Assembly: GCA_028710565.1 (NCBI GenBank)
Contig: JAQTTV010000004.1
Location: 62,001 to 126,000 of the forward strand
Direction: 5' to 3'
From: Gallionella sp.
GTDB lineage: Bacteria > Pseudomonadota > Gammaproteobacteria > Burkholderiales > Gallionellaceae
Length of the DNA: 64,000 bases
Of the stretch, positions 42,793 to 51,431 are shown in pieces; within the stretch, counting starts at the first letter, position 1; each line of letters opens with the position of its first letter. A model generated the notes under the pieces. That model did no database searches and was not told where the DNA came from. It worked only from the letters and a program-made list of their open reading frames with translations. A program made the translations under genes and the position numbers.

Positions 42793-43149
42793 TCACGGCA
42801 GAGTGGATGGCCACTGAAAGGCAATAACAGCAGCGACAATGCGGCTCCACTCAGCAAGACGATCAATGTCCTTCTTAGGACGTGATGGAACATTGGACGC
42901 ACAACCCCAGAAGCCATCGCCAGGCTCTTTCTTTTCTTGTAGAACAACAAGGGCAGATAATGCTGGGGCACCAGCAGATGCTAGCAAATTATTCAATTCA
43001 CCAAGGGGGGCTTCCCAACTACCATGTGGTTCAAACCACACATCAGTTCTGGCGCGGTAGTCGAGAGACAACTGCTTATAGGTTTGAGGCTTCCCTGCCG
43101 TGGCCCATTGCCGAAGCACAGCATATACATGCACAACATCTGGTTTCAT
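42793..43149 (-). CDS. Small conserved-looking protein of unknown function
   Basis: The 118-residue soluble protein starts MKPDVVHVYAVLRQWATAGK and has a tightly packed, low-gap composition (YKQLSLDYRARTDVWFEPHG, then LGELNNLLASAGAPALSALV and FWGCASNVPSRPK). I cannot name the family; the internal pattern suggests a wHTH-like start followed by a compact alpha/beta part. It is a single-gene unit. ATG 43149 is preferred to a start 14 codons upstream. Confidence 0.6.
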   Translation of the reverse strand: MKPDVVHVYAVLRQWATAGKPQTYKQLSLDYRARTDVWFEPHGSWEAPLGELNNLLASAGAPALSALVVLQEKKEPGDGFWGCASNVPSRPKKDIDRLAEWSRIVAAVIAFQWPSTLP

Positions 43150-43352
43150 ATCGCTTCCAATCAGAGAAGGTTTAGCCCACTTTGAGCACAATCATTTTTG
43201 CACCAGATATTTGAAGTCAAGAAATAAACCCTTTCATGCGGTGCAATTCGGGCAGAATTAAACGCCTTATCCCATGCTTTGACAAGCGTTAATCATAGGA
43301 TAAACCGCACAGGGTACAGATATATGCAGAACGGCGATTTTTCGTTATGGCT

Positions 43353-44117
43353 TCAAGTTCGATCCACATTATCGTCCTTGGCAGGATCTAAAAAGCCTCC
43401 CGATCTAAAAGTCAGCACCAAGGTATCGCGATACCCGCCTGCGGCAGTGGGTTGAATCGGTGTGGATTCATGGATGACGCGATGGTCGTCCAGCAGCAAC
43501 AGCGTCCCAGCTTCCATCAAGGTAAAACGCTCGCCATGCCGCCCTTGGGCTTCAAAAATCCGACTTTCGCCCCCGCTAACCTGTTCGCGCCCTACCAACA
43601 AAATCGCCACGAAATCCACTCCATCTCGATGCGCGCCTTCTGGGGTGGGGCGACCGATACCGTGCAAAGTGTCGATGCGAAATTGGTGCGCCTCAACAAA
43701 CCAAGTTTGCTCGCCTTTGAGGGTTGAGCAGACCTGAGCGAGGCTGCATAACAGAGCCGACCACACAGGGTGCGCAATCGTATCGGGCAACATGGGATCG
43801 AATAGGCGCAACATGCCGCCATGCAAGGCGTTGTACGACAGCGGCTGATAATGCGCACGATGCGGGACGACTGTGGCGGCGTCTGCCGTTACTTGAAAAC
43901 TGGCATGTCGTCTCTGCCGATAGCTGCCCCCATCTTTCAAAAACTGATCGGGCGGCAAGTGATCCCAGCTGGGTTTCAACCTCATCCAATCTGACAAGGG
44001 GTGGGCAATAAAGGTACTGAATCCGTTCGGGCTCAGGACACCATAACCCTGTTGCTGCACGGCTTCAGCAAGATAAGCAGGGTCAAGGTACGTGGGAGGC
44101 AGGAGTGCGATGGTCAT
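43353..44117 (-). CDS. 2-oxoglutarate/Fe(II) dioxygenase family protein (PF10014-type)
   Basis: The 254-residue protein contains the iron-binding His/Asp as HRDGVDF at about residue 166 and a second His in LLLDDHRVIHESTPI at about residue 215, followed by Arg (GGYRDTLVLTF) for 2-oxoglutarate. The overall pattern (GYGVLSPNGF, SYRQRRHASFQV, YNALHGGMLRLF) fits the 2OG-Fe dioxygenase family that includes free amino acid hydroxylases. Substrate unknown. An IS5-family element is inserted only about 10 bp upstream of the start codon, so the native promoter has been displaced; reading from the transposase, on the same strand, may drive it now. Confidence 0.8.
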   Translation of the reverse strand: MTIALLPPTYLDPAYLAEAVQQQGYGVLSPNGFSTFIAHPLSDWMRLKPSWDHLPPDQFLKDGGSYRQRRHASFQVTADAATVVPHRAHYQPLSYNALHGGMLRLFDPMLPDTIAHPVWSALLCSLAQVCSTLKGEQTWFVEAHQFRIDTLHGIGRPTPEGAHRDGVDFVAILLVGREQVSGGESRIFEAQGRHGERFTLMEAGTLLLLDDHRVIHESTPIQPTAAGGYRDTLVLTFRSGGFLDPAKDDNVDRT

Positions 44118-44254
44118 AGCGAGTACCTAAGGAAGTGCTGAACAATCCACAAAATGGTCGAAAAGACACTGGAATTTTAGGAATTTGGATGGAATTGGGT
44201 GTTTTCTGGTCTAAATTACGATCTTTAGTCGCATTGTTGCCCTATTTCCCGTTT

Positions 44255-45310
44255 TCAGGACGCAACTTGTCTGTCAACGCCCAATAACCATCGGCGCGCC
44301 AGAACCAAATTAGCAAAGCCAAATAGTGTAAATAACTGCGCCGTGTTCTTGGCCAATCCTTTATAGCGCGCCTTGCGATGCCGAAACAAATTCTTCACGA
44401 CATGGAACGGATGTTCTACTTTGGCGCGAATGCTGGCTTTGGTATGTTCTAGTCGCTCCATCAGTTCGCCTACCGCCGACTTGTCCAATGCTTTACGTTT
44501 GGAGGGGCGCATCGCAATATGCCACGTCACAGGCAGCTCCAAGTTTTCTTCGCGCTTTTCAACGCCTTGATAGCCTGCATCCCCAAATGCATCCGTTTCA
44601 TCACCGTGCAACAGTGCCTGTGCCTGCGTGATGTCATGTACGTTGCCAGCTGTGCCAATCAAGGTATGCACCAGTCCTGAGTTCGCATCTACACCAATGT
44701 GTGCTTTCATGCCACCAGAAGCCGTAGGCTTCGCAGGACATCGGCAAAGCCGATGGTTCCGCACAGCGGAATGCGCAAAGCGCACAAAGTGCCACTGGTT
44801 GCCCTTTTGGGACTGGTACATCTCGGGATCTCGTTTGCCCGCCTTGTTCTTGGTCGAAGGCGGGGCTGCAATCAGCGTGGCATCGACAATCGTCCCTTCG
44901 CGCAGAAACAAACCTTTCTCAGCCAGATGGGCGTTGATGGCAGAGAAGATGGAGGCAGTTAGCTGATGTGCATCCAACAAATGACGAAACTTGAGCAAAG
45001 TCGTGGCATCGGGAGCCGCTTCACGATTCAAATCAATGCCCACGAAACGACGGATTGCCTGACTGTCGTAAATAGCATCCTCAGCCGCCTCATCTGAAAG
45101 ACCAAAGCATTGCTGCGCAACATACATCCGCAGCATCCGTTCCAGCCCTACTACGGGGCGACCTGCCCCGTGATTTCTTGGGTAATGTGGCGCAATGACT
45201 TGAACCAACGATCCCCACGGCGTAATCGCTTCAATATCCGCCAAAAAACGATCTCGCCGTGTTTGACGCTTCTTGGCCGCATATTCTAGTTCTGAAAAAC
45301 TTGTTTGCAT
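44255..45310 (-). CDS. IS5-family DDE transposase with an internal insert
   Basis: The 351-residue transposase starts MQTSFSELEYAAKKRQTRRD and has the IS5 N-terminal domain, the first Asp in EGTIVDATLI, the second in HIGVDANSGL.../FGDAGYQG and the final Glu in the KVEHPFHVVKNLF motif. An extra stretch of about 24 residues separates QKGNQWHF from GMKAHIGVD, which are adjacent in relatives. It is coded by a run of four small hairpins (44718-44784) and keeps the frame. Whether the enzyme still works is unknown. Confidence 0.88.
   Translation of the reverse strand: MQTSFSELEYAAKKRQTRRDRFLADIEAITPWGSLVQVIAPHYPRNHGAGRPVVGLERMLRMYVAQQCFGLSDEAAEDAIYDSQAIRRFVGIDLNREAAPDATTLLKFRHLLDAHQLTASIFSAINAHLAEKGLFLREGTIVDATLIAAPPSTKNKAGKRDPEMYQSQKGNQWHFVRFAHSAVRNHRLCRCPAKPTASGGMKAHIGVDANSGLVHTLIGTAGNVHDITQAQALLHGDETDAFGDAGYQGVEKREENLELPVTWHIAMRPSKRKALDKSAVGELMERLEHTKASIRAKVEHPFHVVKNLFRHRKARYKGLAKNTAQLFTLFGFANLVLARRWLLGVDRQVAS
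44714..44785. repeat. Cluster of four 3-nt-loop hairpins inserted in frame in the transposase gene
   Basis: In order: GAAGCC-GTA-GGCTTC (44718-44732), CATCGGC-AAA-GCCGATG (44739-44755), TTCCGC-ACA-GCGGAA (44757-44771) and TGCGC-AAA-GCGCA (44772-44784). All stems are perfect. The segment codes for about 24 residues absent from related transposases. Confidence 0.8.
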
Positions 45311-45394
45311 CGCTTTCACCCCTTGTTTGCACCCTCACATTTTACCAAGTCTTTAAACGGATGGATAAATCAGCGTTTCCCTAATATCAAAACG

Positions 45395-45416
45395 TGTCGC
45401 AATGAATATTGCGACA
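45395..45416. promoter_or_regulatory. Perfect palindrome upstream of the VCBS lipoprotein gene
   Basis: TGTCGCAAT-GAAT-ATTGCGACA is a perfect 9-bp inverted repeat 15 bp beyond the IS. Before the IS insertion it lay upstream of both the dioxygenase and the lipoprotein genes, so it could be a regulator site or a small hairpin. Confidence 0.4.
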
Positions 45417-45567
45417 GGATATTGAAATTTAATTCTACCCCCAGTTCGAACCTTGAACGTAGTACATTTTGAGATTACACTGCGCGCTCCGCAATACCCA
45501 GAGCAGATCGAAGGTCTATGTAGATTGCCTGAAATCTTTGCTTTTCCCCAACAATATTGGAATATAA

Positions 45568-47670
45568 ATGAACATTAAAAATAGCGGGATGGTCTTGGCC
45601 TTTTTGTCTGTCTTGACATTAGTGGGATGTGGTGGTGGCGGAGGTGGCGGCTCAGCGGCTCCCAGTGCAGCGGTTGTTTCAACACTCTCTTTTCCCCTGC
45701 AAAATGGGATGAATGCCTATATTGCACGCGGTTCATTAGCGAATTACGTCGTCTCTGGTTCATGTAGCGGCAACGCTGGCATGGTTAATTTAATGCCCGC
45801 TGCCGCCGTGTTTGAAGGTGTTTCAGGCGTGTCTGTGGCATCGACGCAGACAATTAATCTTACTAATTGCCTTCCCTCCGTCATCACAGGCAACGCGATT
45901 GATTACTATGACGCAAACTATGTGCCGCTCGGCAGAGCGATTACAGGTGGCGATTACAGTGTGTATGTCAGCCCCCCTGTTATTCCCGCCCAAGTAAAAG
46001 TTGGGAATACAGGTTCGATGGGCACTTTAAATAATTTTTTTGATAGTACGAAGACCGTGCCTACGGGCAAGGATGTCACGAGCTTTGTGATTGAGGCGGA
46101 CACTGCCAATACGGCAATTGTTAACATGATGGATAAGTCCTATAACACTCTAGGGGTGTTGCTCACCACGACCCAAGACCGATACAGAATCGATGTTAAT
46201 GGTCGTCTCACCCCTATTTCGTCTGATATTCAACAAGCCAACGGCTCAACCATACATCTTGTACTCACGGCACTGCCTGATACCCTTCCGCCTAGCGTTT
46301 TATCGACCAATCCGCTCAGCAATTCAAACACGCTTGCTGCGTCCTCGTCGATTTCAGCAAACTTTAGCGAGCCTATTGATCCAACTACAGCCACGGCATC
46401 CACATTTAGAATCACGGATGGCACGGGACTGCCCGTTGCAGGAACCGTAACTTATTCTGGCTTAACGGCTGTATTTACCCCGACCGCGCGTCTTGCGCCA
46501 CTGACCACTTATACCGCAACCATCACAAATGGGGTTAAGGACTTAGCAGGCAATCCTTTAGTCAGCAATTACACATGGAGTTTTACCACCAATGCCAGTG
46601 TTTTAATGAATCCGAGCAGAACCATCATAGGCTCTCCTACGGAAGGTGTTGCCATTGGTGATGTAAACGGTGATGGCAAAAATGATGTGGTCTTAACCAC
46701 TTCAACGTTAGCAGGCGGCCCCGCCGCCCCCACTGACTATAAACTTTTGGTATTTATTCAAAATGCAACAAAAGGATTAAACGCCCCTATCCTGTACGCA
46801 ACGACAAGCACATTTACCTGTCGTGCCACCAGTTTGGCAGTGGGTGATCTTAACAATGATGGCAAACAAGATGTAGCCATCGGAAATGCTGGTTGTGGCA
46901 TTGAAGTCATGACTCAAAATGCCTTAGGTGGACTGAATCCTGGTGTCGTTTACGCATCTCTCGATTCAGGGAAGATACGCATTGCCGACCTAAATAACGA
47001 TGGCAAACAAGATATTGTTGGCGTTGGTAGTAGCTTAACCGCCAGCATCTGGCTACAAAATGTAGGCGGTACACTCAATGCACCCGTGGCTTACACCGTG
47101 ACGGGCACGACTGATCTTGATATTGGTGATGTCAATAATGACGGGTTAATTGACATTGTCGTATCGGGAACATCTGTCGGCGTATTGACACAAACCATCG
47201 CGGGCATTTTCAACGCCCCCGTGTATTACAACATTGCTGGTGTACTGTCTATTGCGGGCGTGGCAGTCGGAGATGTTACGGGCGACACCTTAAATGACAT
47301 CGTCGTCACTTATGGTGGCAACAGACCAAGTTCAATGATAGGCGTTTTCCAACAAGGCTTGCTCGGCACAATGAATCCCGTTGTTAGCTACGCCTCTTAT
47401 GACATCCCTGGTGCGGTTGAAATTGCTGATATTACGGGTGATGGGCGAAAAGACATCCTCACGTTGCATAATGTGTGGCAGGCAATGGGAGCTTATCAAC
47501 AACTGGCAAATGGCACGATGCAGGCTGAATTTCTGTATCCGCTACCCACTTACTCATCATCTTGGTATAACGTACACGGCTTAGTGGTTGGGGATATTAA
47601 CAGCGATGGCAAGAATGACGTCGTTTACATAGATCCTACGGCGGGTCTGATTGCCTTCTACCATAATTAG
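45568..47670 (+). CDS. Large lipoprotein with Ig-like (Big_5) and FG-GAP/VCBS repeats
   Basis: The 700-residue protein has a lipobox at Cys21 (LTLVGCGGGGGGG), a beta-rich N-terminal region (about 35-235), one Big_5 domain (about 236-345, PPSVLSTNPLSNSN ... YTWSFTT) and seven FG-GAP-type repeats (about 360-700). The repeats show calcium-loop motifs: GDVNGDGKNDV, GDLNNDGKQDV, ADLNNDGKQDI, GDVNNDGLIDI, GDVTGDTLNDI, ADITGDGRKDI and GDINSDGKNDV, consistent with a beta-propeller. It is probably surface- or periplasm-anchored with an adhesive or sensing role, which is inference. It stands alone. Confidence 0.8.
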   Translation: MNIKNSGMVLAFLSVLTLVGCGGGGGGGSAAPSAAVVSTLSFPLQNGMNAYIARGSLANYVVSGSCSGNAGMVNLMPAAAVFEGVSGVSVASTQTINLTNCLPSVITGNAIDYYDANYVPLGRAITGGDYSVYVSPPVIPAQVKVGNTGSMGTLNNFFDSTKTVPTGKDVTSFVIEADTANTAIVNMMDKSYNTLGVLLTTTQDRYRIDVNGRLTPISSDIQQANGSTIHLVLTALPDTLPPSVLSTNPLSNSNTLAASSSISANFSEPIDPTTATASTFRITDGTGLPVAGTVTYSGLTAVFTPTARLAPLTTYTATITNGVKDLAGNPLVSNYTWSFTTNASVLMNPSRTIIGSPTEGVAIGDVNGDGKNDVVLTTSTLAGGPAAPTDYKLLVFIQNATKGLNAPILYATTSTFTCRATSLAVGDLNNDGKQDVAIGNAGCGIEVMTQNALGGLNPGVVYASLDSGKIRIADLNNDGKQDIVGVGSSLTASIWLQNVGGTLNAPVAYTVTGTTDLDIGDVNNDGLIDIVVSGTSVGVLTQTIAGIFNAPVYYNIAGVLSIAGVAVGDVTGDTLNDIVVTYGGNRPSSMIGVFQQGLLGTMNPVVSYASYDIPGAVEIADITGDGRKDILTLHNVWQAMGAYQQLANGTMQAEFLYPLPTYSSSWYNVHGLVVGDINSDGKNDVVYIDPTAGLIAFYHN

Positions 47671-47710
47671 GTTGTAGCAATAACTCAACATAATTGACTG
47701 GTTAATCTAG

Positions 47711-47856
47711 GGGGACGCTGATTAAGTCTTTCGTTTGTGGTGAGTCAGTCGAACCATGAATGGAAGACTTAATAAAATCAGTGTATTAAACCAGCACACC
47801 CTTCGACCGTTCGATAAGCTCTCGGCTCAGGGCGAACGGATTTAATCAGCGTTTCC
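47711..47856. mobile_element. MITE (146 bp) with IS5-type ends and CTAG target duplication (copy 2)
   Basis: The ends GGGGACGCTGATTAAGTCT and GGAAACGCTGATTAAATCC (reverse complement) match at 15 of 19 positions. CTAG flanks both sides (47707-47710 and 47857-47860). The interior forms two hairpins homologous to those in the 13108-13252 copy. No coding capacity. Confidence 0.85.
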
Positions 47857-47865
47857 CTAGCTCCG

Positions 47866-47887
47866 TGCCCCCGCCTTCGCGGGGGCA
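47866..47887. terminator. G/C-rich hairpin between convergent genes
   Basis: GCCCCCGC-CTTC-GCGGGGGC is a perfect 8-bp stem, flanked on the plus strand by ATTATGTTTTATTT. It may stop transcription of the VCBS lipoprotein gene or of the convergent glycosyltransferase gene. Confidence 0.6.
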
Positions 47888-48039
47888 TTATGTTTTATTT
47901 GGACTGGATTTCTGTTTGCAAGTAGTCATGACCGCTGATAAATCCAGCGTTTCCTTGTTGCAAAATAAAGCTTTCATCCTTCGTTCGGGCGAGCATACGA
48001 GGATGCGTCTCGTTTCTTGGCGCAAGTTCGCTCCTGTGG

Positions 48040-49422
48040 CTAAGGATGTGCAACACTCAAACAGGCTGCCCCACGACAAAATAGGTACATTTCATCTTTT
48101 GCCACGACAATTTTTTCGACGAATTGGCTGCCCTGATGGGTCGCCTCACCCGTCAATAAAAAGCCATTGTCCCAATCAGCAGGCGGGGTATAAATCGGGG
48201 GTTGGGGCAAACGATCCAAGTCCAGTTGTCCGACGATATTGAGTCCGATGGAGCGCACATCATTGGCATACAAGGGATACCCCGCCGTTTTTTGATGCAG
48301 CTGGTGCGCGGTTTTGACGTAATTTTCCCCGCGATAATGGCTTTGGTAATAGGGGAACAACACCAGCACGAACAGCCATTTCACGGCGATTATCCCTGCA
48401 AACCAACGCAATGCTAACTGCTGTCCTGTCGCACCACTGCGCCAAATTAAGCGCGCACTGACCAAGGCTATCAAAGGATAAACAGGCACGAGGTAACGAA
48501 TTGCGCCTTGTGGTGCTAACCAATAAGGCAAAATGGACAAGGCGACGATCCAGCACGCCGTTTGAAAATGCGCGGGCATGCTTTCCTGTTGCACACGTTT
48601 GCGCAAGCTCAGATACCCCGCCAACAGCGGCGCGGGTGCCAGCCACATCAAGGTTTCCAAGGGATAAGTGAACAGTCGTTGCAAGTAAGCCATACCATCT
48701 TGTGCGGAAAGTTTACGCAAAATCTCGTTTGTCATGGAGCCGCTTTGCCCATTGAGTTGCGGCAAGCTGGCAAACCAAATATAAGGCACGATAAGCGATG
48801 ATCCTAAAATCAACAGCGCGGCAGGTGACAGCAAGAAAGCACGATGGGGGCGTTGCCAAAACAACACCAACAGCGCGGTGGCATAAAAAATATAGGCGGT
48901 GAATACTTTGGTGAGGAGTGCGCAGCCTATCATCAAAACGGACAACGCTAACCAGCCTTTATGACGTTCCGTACAGGCCACCCACAGACAGGCGATAGCC
49001 CCGAAAATAAAGAAGCCAAACAAAGGATCGGTGTAAGACAGCCAGCCGCGATATAGCAACAGATCCGCCAGCGACAACAAACTCAGCGCAGCAAATAGCG
49101 CGAAAGCCTTGTCAGCAAACAATCTGCGTGACAACCAATACAACCATGCCGCCATGCCCAAGGTCGCCGCCACGGTGACTATACGCAATGCCACCAACAC
49201 ATGCGCCCAACCCGTCAGCGCGGTAATCGGCAACATCAGCCAAGTAATCAAAGGTGGACGATATAGATTTTCGCCATAAATCGTTTGCAACAACCAAGTT
49301 TTGCTATGCCACATTTCCAGCGCGATGATGGTATAGCTGCCTTCCTCGCCCACCATGTAAAAGCCTAATGCGGGCAAAAAGCTGAGTGCAGCTAGCCATA
49401 ACAGCAAAGAAGTGCGGTTCAT
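48040..49422 (-). CDS. GT39-family (ArnT-like) membrane glycosyltransferase
   Basis: A 460-residue protein with about 11 membrane helices and the GT39/PMT-2 features: an acidic site after the first helix (MVGEEGSYTIIALEM), the YRPPLITWL motif and YRGWLSYTDPLFG. Such enzymes move a sugar from polyprenyl phosphate to lipid A, protein or other acceptors on the periplasmic side. Start ATG 49422 (MNRTSLLLWL) is preferred. It lies after a GT2 and a GtrA gene, matching an Arn- or GtrABC-like three-protein system in which the GT2 loads the lipid carrier and GtrA may flip it. The sugar and acceptor are unknown. Confidence 0.8.
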   Translation of the reverse strand: MNRTSLLLWLAALSFLPALGFYMVGEEGSYTIIALEMWHSKTWLLQTIYGENLYRPPLITWLMLPITALTGWAHVLVALRIVTVAATLGMAAWLYWLSRRLFADKAFALFAALSLLSLADLLLYRGWLSYTDPLFGFFIFGAIACLWVACTERHKGWLALSVLMIGCALLTKVFTAYIFYATALLVLFWQRPHRAFLLSPAALLILGSSLIVPYIWFASLPQLNGQSGSMTNEILRKLSAQDGMAYLQRLFTYPLETLMWLAPAPLLAGYLSLRKRVQQESMPAHFQTACWIVALSILPYWLAPQGAIRYLVPVYPLIALVSARLIWRSGATGQQLALRWFAGIIAVKWLFVLVLFPYYQSHYRGENYVKTAHQLHQKTAGYPLYANDVRSIGLNIVGQLDLDRLPQPPIYTPPADWDNGFLLTGEATHQGSQFVEKIVVAKDEMYLFCRGAACLSVAHP

Positions 49423-49459
49423 TTTCAAGGGGAATCCTAAATAAACAAGGTCAAAACGG

Positions 49460-50449
49460 TCACGGCTCGGTGTGACGCGAGGGTTGAGCGGGCAAATCAT
49501 GGGGTTCAAAATTCACTCGTTCCATCTCAACCACCAAGGGCATATTGCGCACTTGGGTATGAATCGAGCCTATGTATTCGCCCAATAAACCGATGAAAAA
49601 AGCTTGCACCGCGCCGAAAAAAAAGATGCCGATCAATATAGGCGCGGTGCCCAGTTGGAATGCATCCCAATAGAGCAGTTTCGCAACCAAAAAGAAAAAT
49701 GCCACCATCAAACTCAAGATTGCCAAAATAAAACCACTGATCGCCATCAGCCGCAGCGGCACTTTGGAGTGATTGGTAATCCCCAGCATGGCGATGTCAT
49801 ACAGGGTGTAAAAATTATTTTTGGTGATGCCGCGTTGTCTGCGGGGCTGCTTAAACGGCACGACCGCAATTGGAAAGCCTATCTCGCACAGCAAGCCGCG
49901 AAAATACGGGTAAGGATCATTGATGCGACGTAGCGTATCCAGCACCACACGGTCAAACAGCCCTGCCCCCGTCGCGTTTTGCACCAGCGGGACTTCGGAA
50001 ATTCGGGTGATAAAACGGTAATAGGATTTGCGCAGATAGAACATCAGCGACGATTCTTCGCTTTCCGGCTTCACCGCCAACACGGTTTTATAGCCTTGCT
50101 CCCATTTACGGACAAACTCCACAATCATTTCAGGCGGGTCTTGTAAATCAGCGGCAATCAACACGCACGCGTCCGCATCGGACTGCAAAATTGCATGGAA
50201 AGGTGAGCGTATATGACCAAAATTGCGCGCATTGACGATCAACTTAATGCGTTTGTCTCGCGCGGCTTTTTCTTTGATCTTTGCCACGGTGTTATCGGTG
50301 GAACAGTTGTCGATCAGGATATGGTCGTATTGATAGGGCAACGCACTCATGACGGCGGTAATGCGCTGGCAAAGCTCGTCGATATTGTCCGCTTCGTTGT
50401 AGCAAGGCGTGACGATGCTGATGCGTTTATTGCTCTTTATGTCATTCAT
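49460..50449 (-). CDS. GT2 polyprenyl-phosphate glycosyltransferase (ArnC/DPM1-like)
   Basis: The 329-residue enzyme has a GT-A domain (ISIVTPCYNEADNIDELCQR; ADLQDPPEMIVEF with the metal-binding acidic residues) and two C-terminal membrane helices (about 232-258 and 268-292). It resembles ArnC/GtrB-type transferases that load undecaprenyl phosphate with a nucleotide sugar. It ends 37 bp before the GT39 gene and overlaps the GtrA gene by eight bases, so all three form an operon. Confidence 0.88.
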   Translation of the reverse strand: MNDIKSNKRISIVTPCYNEADNIDELCQRITAVMSALPYQYDHILIDNCSTDNTVAKIKEKAARDKRIKLIVNARNFGHIRSPFHAILQSDADACVLIAADLQDPPEMIVEFVRKWEQGYKTVLAVKPESEESSLMFYLRKSYYRFITRISEVPLVQNATGAGLFDRVVLDTLRRINDPYPYFRGLLCEIGFPIAVVPFKQPRRQRGITKNNFYTLYDIAMLGITNHSKVPLRLMAISGFILAILSLMVAFFFLVAKLLYWDAFQLGTAPILIGIFFFGAVQAFFIGLLGEYIGSIHTQVRNMPLVVEMERVNFEPHDLPAQPSRHTEP

Positions 50450-50834
50450 CTTTTTTATAAACCCAATAGCGCATCAAACCCCAACTGACACCCACATTGG
50501 CGGGCAAACAAACCAACTGCCCCCAATAGGGATTGAGACCGAAATCTTGCGTCAGCTTGTCGAGCAAAAACGCATTCATGATATACACCACACTGTAGGC
50601 GACGATAAACTTGCCGAACACCCACCAGCCGCCTTCCGCCTTGAATACCATGCGCCCAAAGCTAAAGTAATTAAACGTGACCCCTGCTACCGTTGCCATC
50701 AACAAGGCGATTAAATAAGGGACATGCGCCAGCACCAAGCCCGCATACAGACCGTATCCAAACAGAGTATTCAACACCCCTACGCCCAGAAATTTAATAA
50801 TGGGAAAACGCATCATTGCTTGAAAATGCGTCAT
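50442..50834 (-). CDS. GtrA-family membrane protein
   Basis: A 130-residue protein with four membrane helices and the GtrA pattern (FLGVGVLNTLFGYGLYAGLV, then NYFSFGRMVF and the RYWVYKKDE C-terminus). GtrA-type proteins are linked to flipping of undecaprenyl-phosphate sugars. Its position as first gene before the GT2 and GT39 partners supports that role. Start ATG 50834 or 50816 (second Met) are both possible. Confidence 0.85.
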   Translation of the reverse strand: MTHFQAMMRFPIIKFLGVGVLNTLFGYGLYAGLVLAHVPYLIALLMATVAGVTFNYFSFGRMVFKAEGGWWVFGKFIVAYSVVYIMNAFLLDKLTQDFGLNPYWGQLVCLPANVGVSWGLMRYWVYKKDE

Positions 50835-50871
50835 TCTTGCTGACCTAGGATAGGCGGGCGCGATGTGGCTT

Positions 50872-51114
50872 TCATGCAGCTAATGTGACGCGGCGAATGA
50901 GAAAGGTAAATTCCTCCCCTTGCGCGCTGGAGGACAGCAACTCATTGCGTGTTTGGCGGCAAAACACCTCAAAATCTTTTGGGGATTCAGGATCGGTTGC
51001 CACGATGCGGATCACTTGAGCATTACTCATCGCCGACAAGGCTTTTTTAGCGCGTAAAATGGGCAAAGGACACGCCAACTGGCGCACATCCAACTCAACA
51101 TCGAAGGCTTGCAT
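50872..51114 (-). CDS. TusA-like sulfur carrier protein
   Basis: The 80-residue protein carries the CPxP motif in RQLACPLPILRAKKAL, the persulfide-bearing Cys of TusA/SirA proteins. It would accept sulfur from a sulfurtransferase and pass it on. The start ATG 51114 overlaps the upstream rhodanese stop (TAATG), so the two proteins probably act as a sulfur relay. Whether it serves tRNA thiolation or sulfur oxidation cannot be told here. Confidence 0.88.
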   Translation of the reverse strand: MQAFDVELDVRQLACPLPILRAKKALSAMSNAQVIRIVATDPESPKDFEVFCRQTRNELLSSSAQGEEFTFLIRRVTLAA

Positions 51115-51431
51115 TATGCCGCCAAAGGCAGACCAGCTTGCGCCCAAGCCAAGATGCCGCCTTGCAAGTTATACACATCCGTGAAGCCATTTGAAGCCGC
51201 AAACGCCGCAGCTTGCGCCGAACGTCCACCGACTTGGCAATAAAACACGATCGTCGCATTTTTATTCATGCCATTGAGCTGAATCGGCAATAAATGCAAA
51301 GGCAGCTTTTCGCCCTGAGGGATCATGCCACGTGCCATTTCCGCCTCAGTGCGCACATCGACCAAGCGTACGCCGCCTTTTGCTAACATGGCTTCTAACT
51401 CTGACACGTTGATATTTTTGAAATTTGTCAT
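51114..51431 (-). CDS. Rhodanese-domain sulfurtransferase
   Basis: A 105-residue single rhodanese domain. The active-site loop is YCQVGGRS with the catalytic Cys, following the family's LVDVRTEAEMARGMIPQG. It transfers sulfane sulfur, probably to the TusA-like protein encoded directly downstream. There is no signal peptide, so it is cytoplasmic. Confidence 0.92.
   Translation of the reverse strand: MTNFKNINVSELEAMLAKGGVRLVDVRTEAEMARGMIPQGEKLPLHLLPIQLNGMNKNATIVFYCQVGGRSAQAAAFAASNGFTDVYNLQGGILAWAQAGLPLAA

Larger units (their letters stand above)
44131..45380 (-). mobile_element. IS5-family insertion sequence (1250 bp)
   Basis: The element has imperfect 19-bp ends, GGAAGTGCTGAACAATCCA and (reverse complement) GGAAACGCTGATTTATCCA, matching at 14 positions. 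It is flanked by the 4-bp duplication CTAA (44127-44130 and 45381-45384), a YTAR site as used by the IS5 group. It holds one transposase gene. The right end shares GGAAACGCTGATT with the MITE at 47711-47856. Confidence 0.88.
47671..48039. other. Intergenic region with a MITE and a terminator
   Basis: This 369-bp stretch between convergent genes holds the MITE at 47711-47856 and the terminator-like hairpin at 47866-47887. No gene is supported in the rest. Confidence 0.6.
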
